Assembly (NCBI GenBank): GCA_903838705.1
Contig: CAILZL010000040.1
Span: 105,307 to 169,306, forward strand
Length of the DNA stretch: 64,000 nt
From: an uncultured Pseudomonadota bacterium
Lineage (GTDB): Bacteria > Pseudomonadota > Gammaproteobacteria > Steroidobacterales > Steroidobacteraceae
Direction: 5' to 3'
Positions 25,918 through 34,168 of the stretch are shown one piece after another. Numbering within the stretch: position 1 is the stretch's first letter; each line of letters starts with the position of its first letter. The notes beneath the pieces were generated by a model. That model saw only the letters and a program-made list of their open reading frames with translations. It was not told the DNA's origin and ran no database searches. The translations under genes and the position numbers were made by a program.

Positions 25918-26733
25918 CTATTGCTGGCATTGAGGACAGTAATAGGTGGATCGATTGCCTTGCACGATTTGCCGGACAGGCGTGCTGCATCTGCGGCACG
26001 GCTCACCGGCCCGTTCATAGACATACAGCTTCTGCCGGAAATAACCGGGCGAGCCATTGGCGTTCACGTAATCACGCAAAGTGGTGCCGCCCACTTTTAT
26101 GGCTTCGCCGAGCACACTCTTGATTGCCTCAACCAGTCGCTCAAGTTCATCGCGCTTGATACGACCCGCCATGCGCTTCGGGCGTATGCCCGCCCGGAAC
26201 AAGGCCTCACTTGCGTATATATTCCCCACACCAACCACAATTTCAGCATTCATGATGAACTGCTTGATAGCGACACTGCGCCCTTTCGCTCTGGCTGCAA
26301 GGTAAGCCGCATCAAACTCATTACTCAGCGGCTCAGAACCCAGATGGGCAATCAATTCGTGCTGAGCCGGGTCATCGCCGGTCCACAGCGCACAACCAAA
26401 ACGGCGCGGATCATTGAAACGCAGCAACCGGCCTGAACCGAGCACTACGTCAATATGATCGTGCAGCTGCGGAGGGGTACCCGCGGGCAGTACCCGCAAA
26501 CTTCCGGACATGCCCAGATGCCAGATCACCGTGCCGCGCTCCAGCCGGATCAGCAGATATTTAGCCCGACGCTGCACATCCAGAATCTTCTGCCCCGTTA
26601 ACTGCCCGGCAAAGTCGGGAGACACCGGCCAACGCAGCCGGACATCCCGCACAACCACCTGCGTAATCTTTTGATTTTTAAGGACCGGCAGAATGCCGCG
26701 TCGGGTGGTTTCGACTTCGGGAAGCTCTGGCAT
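25918..26733 (-). CDS. mutM: Formamidopyrimidine-DNA glycosylase MutM (Fpg)
   Basis: A 271-residue base-excision enzyme removing 8-oxoguanine and formamidopyrimidines. ATG 26733 gives the obligatory MPELPEVETTRRG start, in which Pro2 is the catalytic nucleophile; the longer frame to 26826 must be wrong. Other marks are GVGNIYASEALF, the DYVNANGSPGYFRQ region and a C-terminal zinc finger CRRC...CPQC. It is convergent with coaD, as in many gammaproteobacteria. Confidence 0.97.
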   Translation of the reverse strand: MPELPEVETTRRGILPVLKNQKITQVVVRDVRLRWPVSPDFAGQLTGQKILDVQRRAKYLLIRLERGTVIWHLGMSGSLRVLPAGTPPQLHDHIDVVLGSGRLLRFNDPRRFGCALWTGDDPAQHELIAHLGSEPLSNEFDAAYLAARAKGRSVAIKQFIMNAEIVVGVGNIYASEALFRAGIRPKRMAGRIKRDELERLVEAIKSVLGEAIKVGGTTLRDYVNANGSPGYFRQKLYVYERAGEPCRRCSTPVRQIVQGNRSTYYCPQCQQ

Positions 26734-26948
26734 GGCGCAGCAAACCGGATCTGGCGGGTGGGTGAAGTCACCATTGTGCCAGCCATTTCCGGACATAGAT
26801 CCTGAAATCGACGCCAGTCCGCTCAAGGAACCGGGGTAATTGACGCTCTAATCATCAACCATTGGTGGCTTTACGTATTTGTCTGTCCCCTGCCCCTCCT
26901 ATATAGTCCCGCCGCCCAGCTTGTTGGGCGCTGTTTACCGGAGTCGTT

Positions 26949-28130
26949 GTGAATCCAGACCTGCTTTACGGTTATCTGAATCTCAATTTCTGGGGCTACG
27001 TGCTTGCCAGCCTCATCATGATGCAGATCAGCATCTTCGGCGTAACGGTGTACCTGCATCGGGATGCGGCTCACCGCAGTCTTGACCTGCACCCCGCTGT
27101 GCGTCATTTCTTCCGTCTCTGGATATGGATGACCTCCAGCATGCTCACCAAGGAATGGGTGGCCGTGCATCGTAAACATCATGCCAAGTGCGAAACGCCG
27201 GAAGACCCGCACAGCCCGGTAATCTTCGGTCTGAAGAAAGTACTTCTCGAAGGTGCTGAACTGTACGCGGTGCAGGCACGCAATCCGGAAACACTGGAAA
27301 AATACGGTCGCGGCTGCCCGGATGACTGGGTCGAGCGCAATGTCTACTCACGTTACCGTAACGCCGGCATCATCAGCATGGCATTGATCGATATCTTCCT
27401 GTTTGGTGTGCCCTCAATCATCATCTTCTCAATCCAGATGCTCACCTTCCCGGTGCTGGCTGCAGGCGTCATCAATGGTCTGGGTCATGCCGTGGGCTAT
27501 CGCAACTTCGAATGCCCTGATGCCTCCACCAATGTCATGCCCTTCGGCCTGCTGATCGGCGGTGAAGAATTGCACAACAACCATCATGCTTTCCCGAGCT
27601 CCGCCAAGTTTTCCATCCAGCGCTGGGAGTTTGATCCGGGCTGGGGCCTGATCACGATTTTCAAAACCTTCGGCCTGGCCAAGGTACATCGTGTTGCTCC
27701 TACTCCCGTAAAAGTAGAAGGCAAGCATGTTGATCTGGAAACCGTACGGGCGGTCATCGTGAACCGCATGCATGTTGTGCGCGATTACACCCACCATGTC
27801 ATGCTGCCGGTATTCCGTGCTGAACTTGCCACCGCCGGCGACAAGCTGAGCGTCAGCGTACGCAGTCTGCTGGTGCGGGAAAGTTCACTGCTTAATGACC
27901 AGGCCCGCTCACGCCTTGACAAGGCTTTGGAACACAGCAAGACATTGCACACAGTGCATGAATTCCGCGCCCGTCTGCAGCAATTGTGGAACAGCAACAT
28001 GAGCAATGAATCTCTGTTGCAGCACCTGAAAGAATGGATCGCCCAGGCTGAAGCCAGCGGCATCAAGGCATTACAGGACTTCGCAGCCACCCTGCGCAGC
28101 TACAGCATGCCTGCCATGGCGGCCGCCTGA
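26949..28130 (+). CDS. Acyl-CoA/acyl-lipid fatty-acid desaturase
   Basis: A 393-residue membrane di-iron desaturase from GTG 26949 (GGAG 8-11 nt upstream). The three histidine boxes are H37RDAAH42, H74RKHH78 and H209NNHH213, the arrangement of delta-9-type desaturases. Hydrophobic segments lie near 15-35, 130-150 and 160-175. About 150 residues after the last box form a soluble helical extension also seen in DesA-like proteins of pseudomonads. It would introduce a double bond into membrane fatty acids. It is monocistronic. Confidence 0.9.
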   Translation: MNPDLLYGYLNLNFWGYVLASLIMMQISIFGVTVYLHRDAAHRSLDLHPAVRHFFRLWIWMTSSMLTKEWVAVHRKHHAKCETPEDPHSPVIFGLKKVLLEGAELYAVQARNPETLEKYGRGCPDDWVERNVYSRYRNAGIISMALIDIFLFGVPSIIIFSIQMLTFPVLAAGVINGLGHAVGYRNFECPDASTNVMPFGLLIGGEELHNNHHAFPSSAKFSIQRWEFDPGWGLITIFKTFGLAKVHRVAPTPVKVEGKHVDLETVRAVIVNRMHVVRDYTHHVMLPVFRAELATAGDKLSVSVRSLLVRESSLLNDQARSRLDKALEHSKTLHTVHEFRARLQQLWNSNMSNESLLQHLKEWIAQAEASGIKALQDFAATLRSYSMPAMAAA

Positions 28131-28135
28131 CCGGA

Positions 28136-28175
28136 GGATGCCTTGATAAAGCAGCAGCTCATAAATCAAGCATCC
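28136..28175 (+). terminator. Imperfect hairpin after the desaturase gene
   Basis: GGATGCCTTGAT (28136-28147) pairs with ATCAAGCATCC (28165-28175) with one bulged base, six bases after the stop codon. No T-run follows, so its role as a terminator is uncertain. Confidence 0.35.
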
Positions 28176-28390
28176 CAGTAAATAAGCGAACCTGGCATCA
28201 CCTCTGTGGCTTCGAGAAACATTGAGGGGTGTCAGGTAAATTGCATAGAGGGTCATGTTGTTACCAGGTATCACGCCCATGTGAACTGGATAAAGCCTGA
28301 TCCTTTGTTCGTTGCTCAGAATAAGAACGCTTGCAGTGCACGTGGCTTGCTCTATCTGCTGTTTTCCATCTGGTTATCTAAAAATTAAAA

Positions 28391-29041
28391 ATGACAGAAA
28401 ATCAAAACCAAACTGAATATCAGTACACCAATAGCTGGTTTCTGGGGACCGCGAAGAACGTATGGGACCAACTTATCCCACAAATAAATCCCACAAGAAT
28501 ACTGGAGATAGGCTCCTATGAAGGGGCCAGCACCTGCTATCTGATTGACTCTCTTTCAGCAACAAAAAGCATAGAGATTCATTGCGTCGATACTTGGGAA
28601 GGTGAAATTGAACACAAACCCGGCGGCAGTGCTGTCTCTGATATGTCGGCAGTCGAACAGCGTTTTTTACACAATACAAGCCTGTCACTGTCAAAAGCCA
28701 GAAACAAATGCGAACTGATTTCCCATAAAGGATATTCAGATAAAGAGCTGGCAAAACTCCTTGCCAGCGGTAGGGACAACTACTTTGATTTCATCTACGT
28801 AGATGGCTCTCACCAGGCGGCAGATGTGCTTTGTGATGCGATATTGAGTTTCAGATTGCTGAAAACCAACGGCGTGATCGCATTTGATGATTACCTATGG
28901 GCCGAACCACTGCCTTACGGCGTCGATCCAGTCAGATGCCCAAAACCGGCAATCGACGCATTTACAAACATCTACTGCCGCAAGGTACGCATCATCTCCG
29001 CTCCTCTGTATCAAATTTATGTACAGAAGGTCAGTGATTAA
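28391..29041 (+). CDS. Class I SAM-dependent methyltransferase (Methyltransf_24-like)
   Basis: A 216-residue protein with SAM motif I ILEIGSYEGAST (about 37-48), an acidic residue in HCVDTWEG (D67) and the FDFIYVDGSHQAADV segment characteristic of the Methyltransf_24/CmcI-like group. The substrate is unknown; small-molecule or sugar O-methylation is the family precedent. The gene and the 260 bp before it are visibly richer in A+T than their neighbours. It has no co-oriented partner and sits between the desaturase and mpl, which suggests recent acquisition. Confidence 0.75.
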   Translation: MTENQNQTEYQYTNSWFLGTAKNVWDQLIPQINPTRILEIGSYEGASTCYLIDSLSATKSIEIHCVDTWEGEIEHKPGGSAVSDMSAVEQRFLHNTSLSLSKARNKCELISHKGYSDKELAKLLASGRDNYFDFIYVDGSHQAADVLCDAILSFRLLKTNGVIAFDDYLWAEPLPYGVDPVRCPKPAIDAFTNIYCRKVRIISAPLYQIYVQKVSD

Positions 29042-29072
29042 AAAATGTAAAGGCAGGGAGAATCCTGCTTCA

Positions 29073-30449
29073 TCAACCCTTCAGCTTCGCCAGCAACTTG
29101 CTGTGAATACCACCGAAACCCCCGTTGGACATGATCAGGATATGATCGCCTGATTTCGCTTCAGCGGCGAGATCACTGACCAGCTGGTCAATGCTGGTGT
29201 GCACGCGCGCATGTGAACCGATTTCGCTGGCTAATATGCCGACATCCCACTTCACATCCGGACCTTGATACAGCCACACCTGTTCTGCGCCGTGCAGCGA
29301 CTGCTTCAGTGGCTCACGGTGTGTGCCGAGCTTCATGGTATTGGAGCGTGGCTCCAGTACCGCAATGATGCGCGCCTTACCTACCTTGCGTCGCAGTCCT
29401 TGCAGAGTTGTAGTGATAGCTGTGGGGTGATGTGCAAAGTCATCGTAGACCGTAATGCCATTGACCACGCCGCGCACCTCCATACGGCGCTTCACGCCAC
29501 CAAAGGCATTCAGAGCGGTAATGGACTCAGTAACGCTGACTCCGGCATGTTCAGCGGCAATGATGGCAGCCAGTGCGTTCTCCACATTGTGGTTGCCGAG
29601 CATGCTCCACTGCACTTCGCCCCATGTCCTGTCGCCCTGCTTGACCACAAAGTGTGAACCGTCCTGCTGACCCTGCATGTCCGCGTACCACTGATCATCC
29701 TGCTGGCCATGCTGTCTGTGTGCAGAAAACTTCACCACCGGAGTCCAGCAACCCATGTCGATCACCTGCTGCAGATTGGGCTCACCCGCGTTCACCACCA
29801 GACGTCCTGCGCCGGGCACCATGCGCAGCAGCAGATGAAACTGCTTTTGAATAGCCGCCACGTCCGGATAGATGTCGGCATGATCATGTTCCAGATTATT
29901 CAGAATCGCTGTGCGTGGCCGGTAATGAACAAACTTGGCGCGCTTGTCAAAAAACGCGGTGTCGTATTCATCTGCTTCCACAACAAAGTGCTTACCTTCG
30001 CCCAGTCGCGCAGTCACGCTGAAATTGGCGGGGACGCCACCCACCAGAAAGCCCGGCTTGCGACCGCTGTGTTCCAGAATCCATGTCAGCATGCTGGTGG
30101 TGGTGGTCTTGCCATGAGTACCTGCTACAGCGAGCACATGACGACCGGAAAGCACATGACGGGACAGCCATTCCGGACCTGATGTATAAGGGATGTCGCT
30201 GTTCAGCAATGCTTCTACCAGCGGATTACCCCGACTCATCACATTACCCACGACCACGATGTCGGGCTTCAGCTTGAGCTGGTCCGGGTCATAGCCCTGG
30301 ATCAGTTCAATGCCCAATGCCGCCAGTTGATCGCTCATGGGCGGATAGACGTTCTGATCAGAGCCCGTTACGCGATGGCCTGCGGCACGCGCCAGCGCGG
30401 CAATACCGCCCATGAACGTTCCGCAGATGCCCAGAATGTGAATATGCAT
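29073..30449 (-). CDS. mpl: Murein tripeptide ligase Mpl
   Basis: A 458-residue Mur-ligase-fold enzyme that attaches recycled tripeptide to UDP-MurNAc. It starts with the diagnostic MHIHILGICGTFMGG, has the ATP site AGTHGKTTTTSML, then DEYDTAFFDKRAKFVHY, NNLEHDHADIYP and the DDFAHHPTAI motif. Length equals E. coli Mpl (457). It complements the AmpG permease at 14-15 kb in the cell-wall recycling pathway. A membrane-protein gene lies 37 bp upstream in the same direction. Confidence 0.96.
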   Translation of the reverse strand: MHIHILGICGTFMGGIAALARAAGHRVTGSDQNVYPPMSDQLAALGIELIQGYDPDQLKLKPDIVVVGNVMSRGNPLVEALLNSDIPYTSGPEWLSRHVLSGRHVLAVAGTHGKTTTTSMLTWILEHSGRKPGFLVGGVPANFSVTARLGEGKHFVVEADEYDTAFFDKRAKFVHYRPRTAILNNLEHDHADIYPDVAAIQKQFHLLLRMVPGAGRLVVNAGEPNLQQVIDMGCWTPVVKFSAHRQHGQQDDQWYADMQGQQDGSHFVVKQGDRTWGEVQWSMLGNHNVENALAAIIAAEHAGVSVTESITALNAFGGVKRRMEVRGVVNGITVYDDFAHHPTAITTTLQGLRRKVGKARIIAVLEPRSNTMKLGTHREPLKQSLHGAEQVWLYQGPDVKWDVGILASEIGSHARVHTSIDQLVSDLAAEAKSGDHILIMSNGGFGGIHSKLLAKLKG

Positions 30450-30486
30450 TGCCTACATCGTCCTCAAACCAGCGTGGCCGGATTAT

Positions 30487-30996
30487 CTACATACCAGGTA
30501 CCAGCACCTGTGCCAGATATGCAATCGAAAGCATGATCACCAGCGTCAGCGCCATGCACAACATCAGGCTGCGCTCCAGCGCCTGCTGTAGCACCCAGCC
30601 TAAACTGACCAGCATGATGCACAGACTGACCAGCTGCCAGGGATTGGCGGCATCGCTGCCAGCACTGCCCAGCATACCTTGCAAACCGGTGATCGCGATG
30701 TCCAGCACTGTTAACAGGACATTGACGCCAATGAATGCGGTAAAGGTTTGCAGAAAGCGTGCGCGTCTGGCGAAGAACACCAGCAACACCCATAACCACA
30801 GTGCCTGCATCCCTAAATCCAGCAACAGCAGGAGCAGCGTAGTGACAACATCCCAGCCACGCATACCTGACTGCACTGCGCTGACGAACAGGTAGCAAGC
30901 GCTAACCAGCCACGCCAGTATTTTCGATGCAGGCAAATCCTGCGGCCCGCGCCTCAGAATCGCAATATCAAAAAACATCCGGAATATCTGCGTCAT
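30487..30996 (-). CDS. Unknown inner-membrane protein
   Basis: I do not recognise this 169-residue protein. It has four to five hydrophobic segments (about 25-42, 48-75, 82-104, 120-140 and 147-165) and a short N-terminus with a basic FDIAILRRGPQDLP motif. There is no catalytic signature. It lies 37 bp upstream of mpl on the same strand and could be in the same transcript. It is divergent from rnd. Confidence 0.65.
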   Translation of the reverse strand: MTQIFRMFFDIAILRRGPQDLPASKILAWLVSACYLFVSAVQSGMRGWDVVTTLLLLLLDLGMQALWLWVLLVFFARRARFLQTFTAFIGVNVLLTVLDIAITGLQGMLGSAGSDAANPWQLVSLCIMLVSLGWVLQQALERSLMLCMALTLVIMLSIAYLAQVLVPGM

Positions 30997-31060
30997 TCAA
31001 ATAACCAATCCATCTGTGTACCCGCCTGGCTTTATTTCAGAACCTGCCTGCATCTGTCTC

Positions 31061-31066
31061 TATAAT
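31061..31066 (+). promoter_or_regulatory. Consensus -10 box directly before rnd
   Basis: A perfect TATAAT lies 6 bp before the rnd ATG at 31073. A start site 6-7 nt downstream of it would coincide with the ATG, which would make the mRNA leaderless. The -35 region is poor (CAGAAC at 17-bp spacing). No Shine-Dalgarno sequence precedes this ATG. Confidence 0.4.
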
Positions 31067-31072
31067 GAACGG

Positions 31073-32212
31073 ATGGATATCCAAGCAGATTCAGTGATGC
31101 CGGCTGCGAGCGGCATTGTACACGTCACCCATGACTCGCAATTGCCCGACGCACTTGAATTGCTGTCACAGGGATCGTATCTGGCTCTGGACACTGAATT
31201 CCTGCGTGAAAACACTTACTATGCAAAACTCTGTCTGGTGCAACTGGGCAATGAGCATGCCTGCGTCGTGGTGGACGTACTGGCACTGAGCAGCCTGACA
31301 ACCTTGCTGGAATTCATTCTTGACCGACGTCGCATCAAGATATTTCACGCTGCACGCCAGGATCTTGAAGTACTGACCCAGGCTCAACTCCTGAACCCAC
31401 AGGTCCCCACCCCGCTGTTTGATACCCAGATAGCAGCCGGCTTGCTGGGCTTACCCGCACAGATCGGCTATAGCGATCTGCTTGCGCGTCGTCTCAATGT
31501 CCATCTGGATAAAGGCCAGGCGCGGACTGACTGGTCACGACGTCCATTATCCTCAGAGCAATTGAACTATGCCGCGGACGATGTACGTTACCTCGGCCCG
31601 CTATATCAACAGCTCAAGACTGCACTACAGGAGCGTGGACGTTACCACTGGCTTGAGGAGGAAGTCGCGGAGCTGGAAAACCCCGCACTGTATCGAATCC
31701 AGCCAGCAGAAGCCTGGCAACGTCTGAAAGGAACGGCACAACTGCAACCGGAACAACGCGCCGTGCTGAAACAGCTGGCCGCATGGCGTGAAGCACGCGC
31801 CGTCCAGTCTGACAAACCGCGCGGCTGGATACTCAGCGATGAAGCCCTGCGCAACATCAGTGAACAGTTGCCAGCAACGCTGGATGAACTCAGCCACACC
31901 CGCGACCTGCCTGCGGGTGTATTGCGTAAACAGGGTGATGCATTGCTGGAGTTGGTTACTCAGGCAAGGCAAGCTGCCGCTAACGAAGCAGCCGCATTCG
32001 ACTTTCGCCCGACCAGCCAGCAGCAGTCACAGGTTTCAAAATTGATGAAGCTGGTACGCAACACGGCTGAGCGTGTCGAAGTCAGCCCGGAACTGCTCGC
32101 AACGCGACGCGACATTGAGCAGCTGGTCTATTTCAACAAGCAGAGTGCATTGATGAAAGGTTGGCGCAAAGAAGTCATTGGTAATGTACTGATTACAGCG
32201 CACGAAGGATAG
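31073..32212 (+). CDS. rnd: Ribonuclease D
   Basis: From ATG 31073 the enzyme has 379 residues. The DEDD exonuclease domain shows ALDTEFLRENTYYAKLCLVQLG (DxE), FHAARQDLEVL and the Exo III YAADDVRYL. HRDC domains follow (IQPAEAWQRLKG, GWILSDEALRNIS and the C-terminal half). It trims 3' ends of stable RNAs. A start at 31016 would add a non-conserved leader and is rejected. The unusual feature is a -10 box so close to the ATG that the mRNA may be leaderless. Confidence 0.94.
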   Translation: MDIQADSVMPAASGIVHVTHDSQLPDALELLSQGSYLALDTEFLRENTYYAKLCLVQLGNEHACVVVDVLALSSLTTLLEFILDRRRIKIFHAARQDLEVLTQAQLLNPQVPTPLFDTQIAAGLLGLPAQIGYSDLLARRLNVHLDKGQARTDWSRRPLSSEQLNYAADDVRYLGPLYQQLKTALQERGRYHWLEEEVAELENPALYRIQPAEAWQRLKGTAQLQPEQRAVLKQLAAWREARAVQSDKPRGWILSDEALRNISEQLPATLDELSHTRDLPAGVLRKQGDALLELVTQARQAAANEAAAFDFRPTSQQQSQVSKLMKLVRNTAERVEVSPELLATRRDIEQLVYFNKQSALMKGWRKEVIGNVLITAHEG

Positions 32213-32263
32213 ATACAGCCAGACGGCTGTTTAAACAAATATCGACAGACTGACCAGGATATC

Positions 32264-33163
32264 TCAGGTTGTGACCCGATTGCGTCCCGTTTTCTTCGAT
32301 TGATACAGCTTGCGATCTGCGTCGTCCAGCAGCTCCATATAGGATTTGAATCCGGGGCCATTCTCGGAAACACCCAGTGAAACGGTCTGTTTGACAATCT
32401 TCCGGTCAACCACAAAGTCGTAGTTCTGAATGGATTCGCGGATACGTTCGGCGAGTCCGGCCGCATTGCGCACATCTGTATTTGGCAGAACAGCCACAAA
32501 CTCCTCGCCACCATACCGTGCAAGCACATCTTCAGTTCGCATACAGGTTTTCACAAGCTGTGCACATTCACGCAGGATTACATCACCACTGGTGTGACCG
32601 TATTGATCATTAACCGACTTGAAATTGTCCAGATCATAGTAAATCACTGACAGCGGCCGGTTATTGTCCAGACCAAACCGGAACTCTGTTTCCAGCGTCT
32701 CAAGCAGGTATTTCTTGTTGAATAATCCAGTGCCGACATCAAGTGTTGTCAGACGATAGATGTTGTCATGGAAAACACTTTCAACATTATCATGCGAAAA
32801 AAACTTGAGCAGGATATTACCCAGCCTCAGGATGTCTCCATCAATGAGAATTGTCCGTGCTTTCACGGGCTCATCATGTATGAATGTGCCGTTGGAGCTG
32901 CCCAGATCTTCAATCGAGACAACGTTACCACTCAGAATTATTTTTACATGCTGCCGCGACACACTGTCATCGTGAATCATGATGCCGTTGACAGACGAGC
33001 GTCCAATCGTGATCTCAGGTACATCCAGCAGATAGCGCCGACCTAGGGTATCGCCACTATATTGAATCAGGCAGGCACAACTGAGCGCAGCGGTGCTGCG
33101 CACCTGCAGTTTAGTGCTGCGGGGGATGGTAATACGGGTTGTATCTAGTTTTGAGACCATCAA
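32264..33163 (-). CDS. FHA-GGDEF diguanylate cyclase
   Basis: A 299-residue cytoplasmic protein without membrane segments. Residues 35-125 form an FHA phosphothreonine-binding domain (GRSS 54-57, SRQH 69-72, LGSSNGT 87-93). Residues 140-299 form a GGDEF domain with an active-site GGEEF (219-223) and an inhibitory I-site R210-TED exactly five residues before it. It should make c-di-GMP under control of a phosphorylated partner protein. No kinase gene is adjacent. The gene lies about 190 bp after the Sel1 lipoprotein gene on the same strand, with palindromes between them. Confidence 0.9.
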   Translation of the reverse strand: MMVSKLDTTRITIPRSTKLQVRSTAALSCACLIQYSGDTLGRRYLLDVPEITIGRSSVNGIMIHDDSVSRQHVKIILSGNVVSIEDLGSSNGTFIHDEPVKARTILIDGDILRLGNILLKFFSHDNVESVFHDNIYRLTTLDVGTGLFNKKYLLETLETEFRFGLDNNRPLSVIYYDLDNFKSVNDQYGHTSGDVILRECAQLVKTCMRTEDVLARYGGEEFVAVLPNTDVRNAAGLAERIRESIQNYDFVVDRKIVKQTVSLGVSENGPGFKSYMELLDDADRKLYQSKKTGRNRVTT

Positions 33164-33224
33164 GTTACGTCAGATAGCTCGTGTGCTGACATGCCGGAGA
33201 ACGGCCTTGGACAAACTTTAAATC

Positions 33225-33242
33225 AGCCAGTCCGGATTGGCT
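33225..33242. promoter_or_regulatory. Quasi-palindrome upstream of the FHA-GGDEF gene
   Basis: AGCCAGTCCGGATTGGCT is an 18-bp near-perfect palindrome (the two arms differ by one G/A exchange). It lies 62-79 bp upstream of the cyclase ATG at 33163, the right place for an operator. The regulator is unknown. Confidence 0.35.
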
Positions 33243-33268
33243 CTTATAAGTTGGTATTTTGCCAAACC

Positions 33269-33340
33269 GTTCGTGTTTACCCGGATCTTATGACAAACGG
33301 CCACAGTTGCCGTCTTCTAACTCACCAGGCAAACACGAAC
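33269..33340 (-). other. Nested inverted repeats between the Sel1 lipoprotein and cyclase genes
   Basis: GTTCGTGTTT (33269-33278) and AAACACGAAC (33331-33340) are a perfect 10-bp inverted repeat. They enclose a smaller hairpin, ACGGC/GCCGT (33297-33313), followed on the minus strand by TTTGTC. The inner hairpin may be a weak terminator for the Sel1 gene, and the outer arms could form a larger RNA structure. Confidence 0.4.
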
Positions 33341-33354
33341 TCAGGCTCGAAAAA

Positions 33355-34065
33355 TTACTTCTTCACTGCACTCGCTGGCTTCCATGCTGCTGCCAGTTTC
33401 TTGGCTTCAGCAATCTGGGTCTCGGTCATCCTCTTGGACAGTGCTTCCTGATTGCCCTTGGCGCCTTCATAGCCGCGCGCCACAGCAATTTCCCACCACT
33501 TGTAGGCTTCAACATCGTTTCTCGGGACGCCATTTCCCATCGCATACAACACCCCAAGATTGGATTGGGAATTACCATTTCCCTGATCGGCAGCAAGCTT
33601 GAACCACTTTGCAGTCTCGTCATAGCTCTGCGGGACGCCCTGGCCACTGAGATACTTGTTGCCAAGAGAAAGTTGCGCATCCACCTGACCCTGTTCGCCC
33701 GCCTTCTTCAGCCACTTCACAGCTTCTTCATCACTCTTGGTAACCCCCTCACCATTGTCGTAGAGCTTACCAAGACCATATTGCGCATCCATATTGCCCT
33801 GATCTGCTGCCAGACGGTACCACTTGGCCGCTTCAGTCGCATTCCGGTCCACACCTGTACCATCAAGGTACATTTTTCCCAGATTATATTGAGCTTTGGC
33901 GTTGCCATCCTTCGCCAGCGGCTGAATGATGGCCAATGCACCTGCGTAGTCCTTCTTGGCGAGCGCGGAAATTGCGCCATCAAGTTTGTGATCAGAATTT
34001 CTTGAACACGCAGTCAGCGTCAGCATGAGTGCAGCTACAACCAAAATCGATATTCGCATCTTCAT
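33355..34065 (-). CDS. Sel1-repeat lipoprotein
   Basis: A 236-residue protein. The signal sequence ends in lipobox LTAC, so Cys20 is probably lipidated and the protein periplasm-facing. Four to five Sel1 repeats follow (AQYNLGKMYLDGTGV, AQYGLGKLYDNGEGV, AQLSLGNKYLSGQGV, SQSNLGVLYAMGNGV), ending in a basic tail. Sel1 proteins are scaffolds for protein-protein contacts. The start is well supported by the signal peptide. No partner is evident beyond the neighbouring TPR glycosyltransferase and cyclase genes. Confidence 0.88.
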   Translation of the reverse strand: MKMRISILVVAALMLTLTACSRNSDHKLDGAISALAKKDYAGALAIIQPLAKDGNAKAQYNLGKMYLDGTGVDRNATEAAKWYRLAADQGNMDAQYGLGKLYDNGEGVTKSDEEAVKWLKKAGEQGQVDAQLSLGNKYLSGQGVPQSYDETAKWFKLAADQGNGNSQSNLGVLYAMGNGVPRNDVEAYKWWEIAVARGYEGAKGNQEALSKRMTETQIAEAKKLAAAWKPASAVKK

Positions 34066-34168
34066 TTCCCACCTTATTAAAAATTAAACCCTGCCGTTTT
34101 CGACAAATGCAGCTCTGGTTAACCTGCTCTTTGAATTGTCTTTGCAGCCTTGTTCACCATACGCAATG

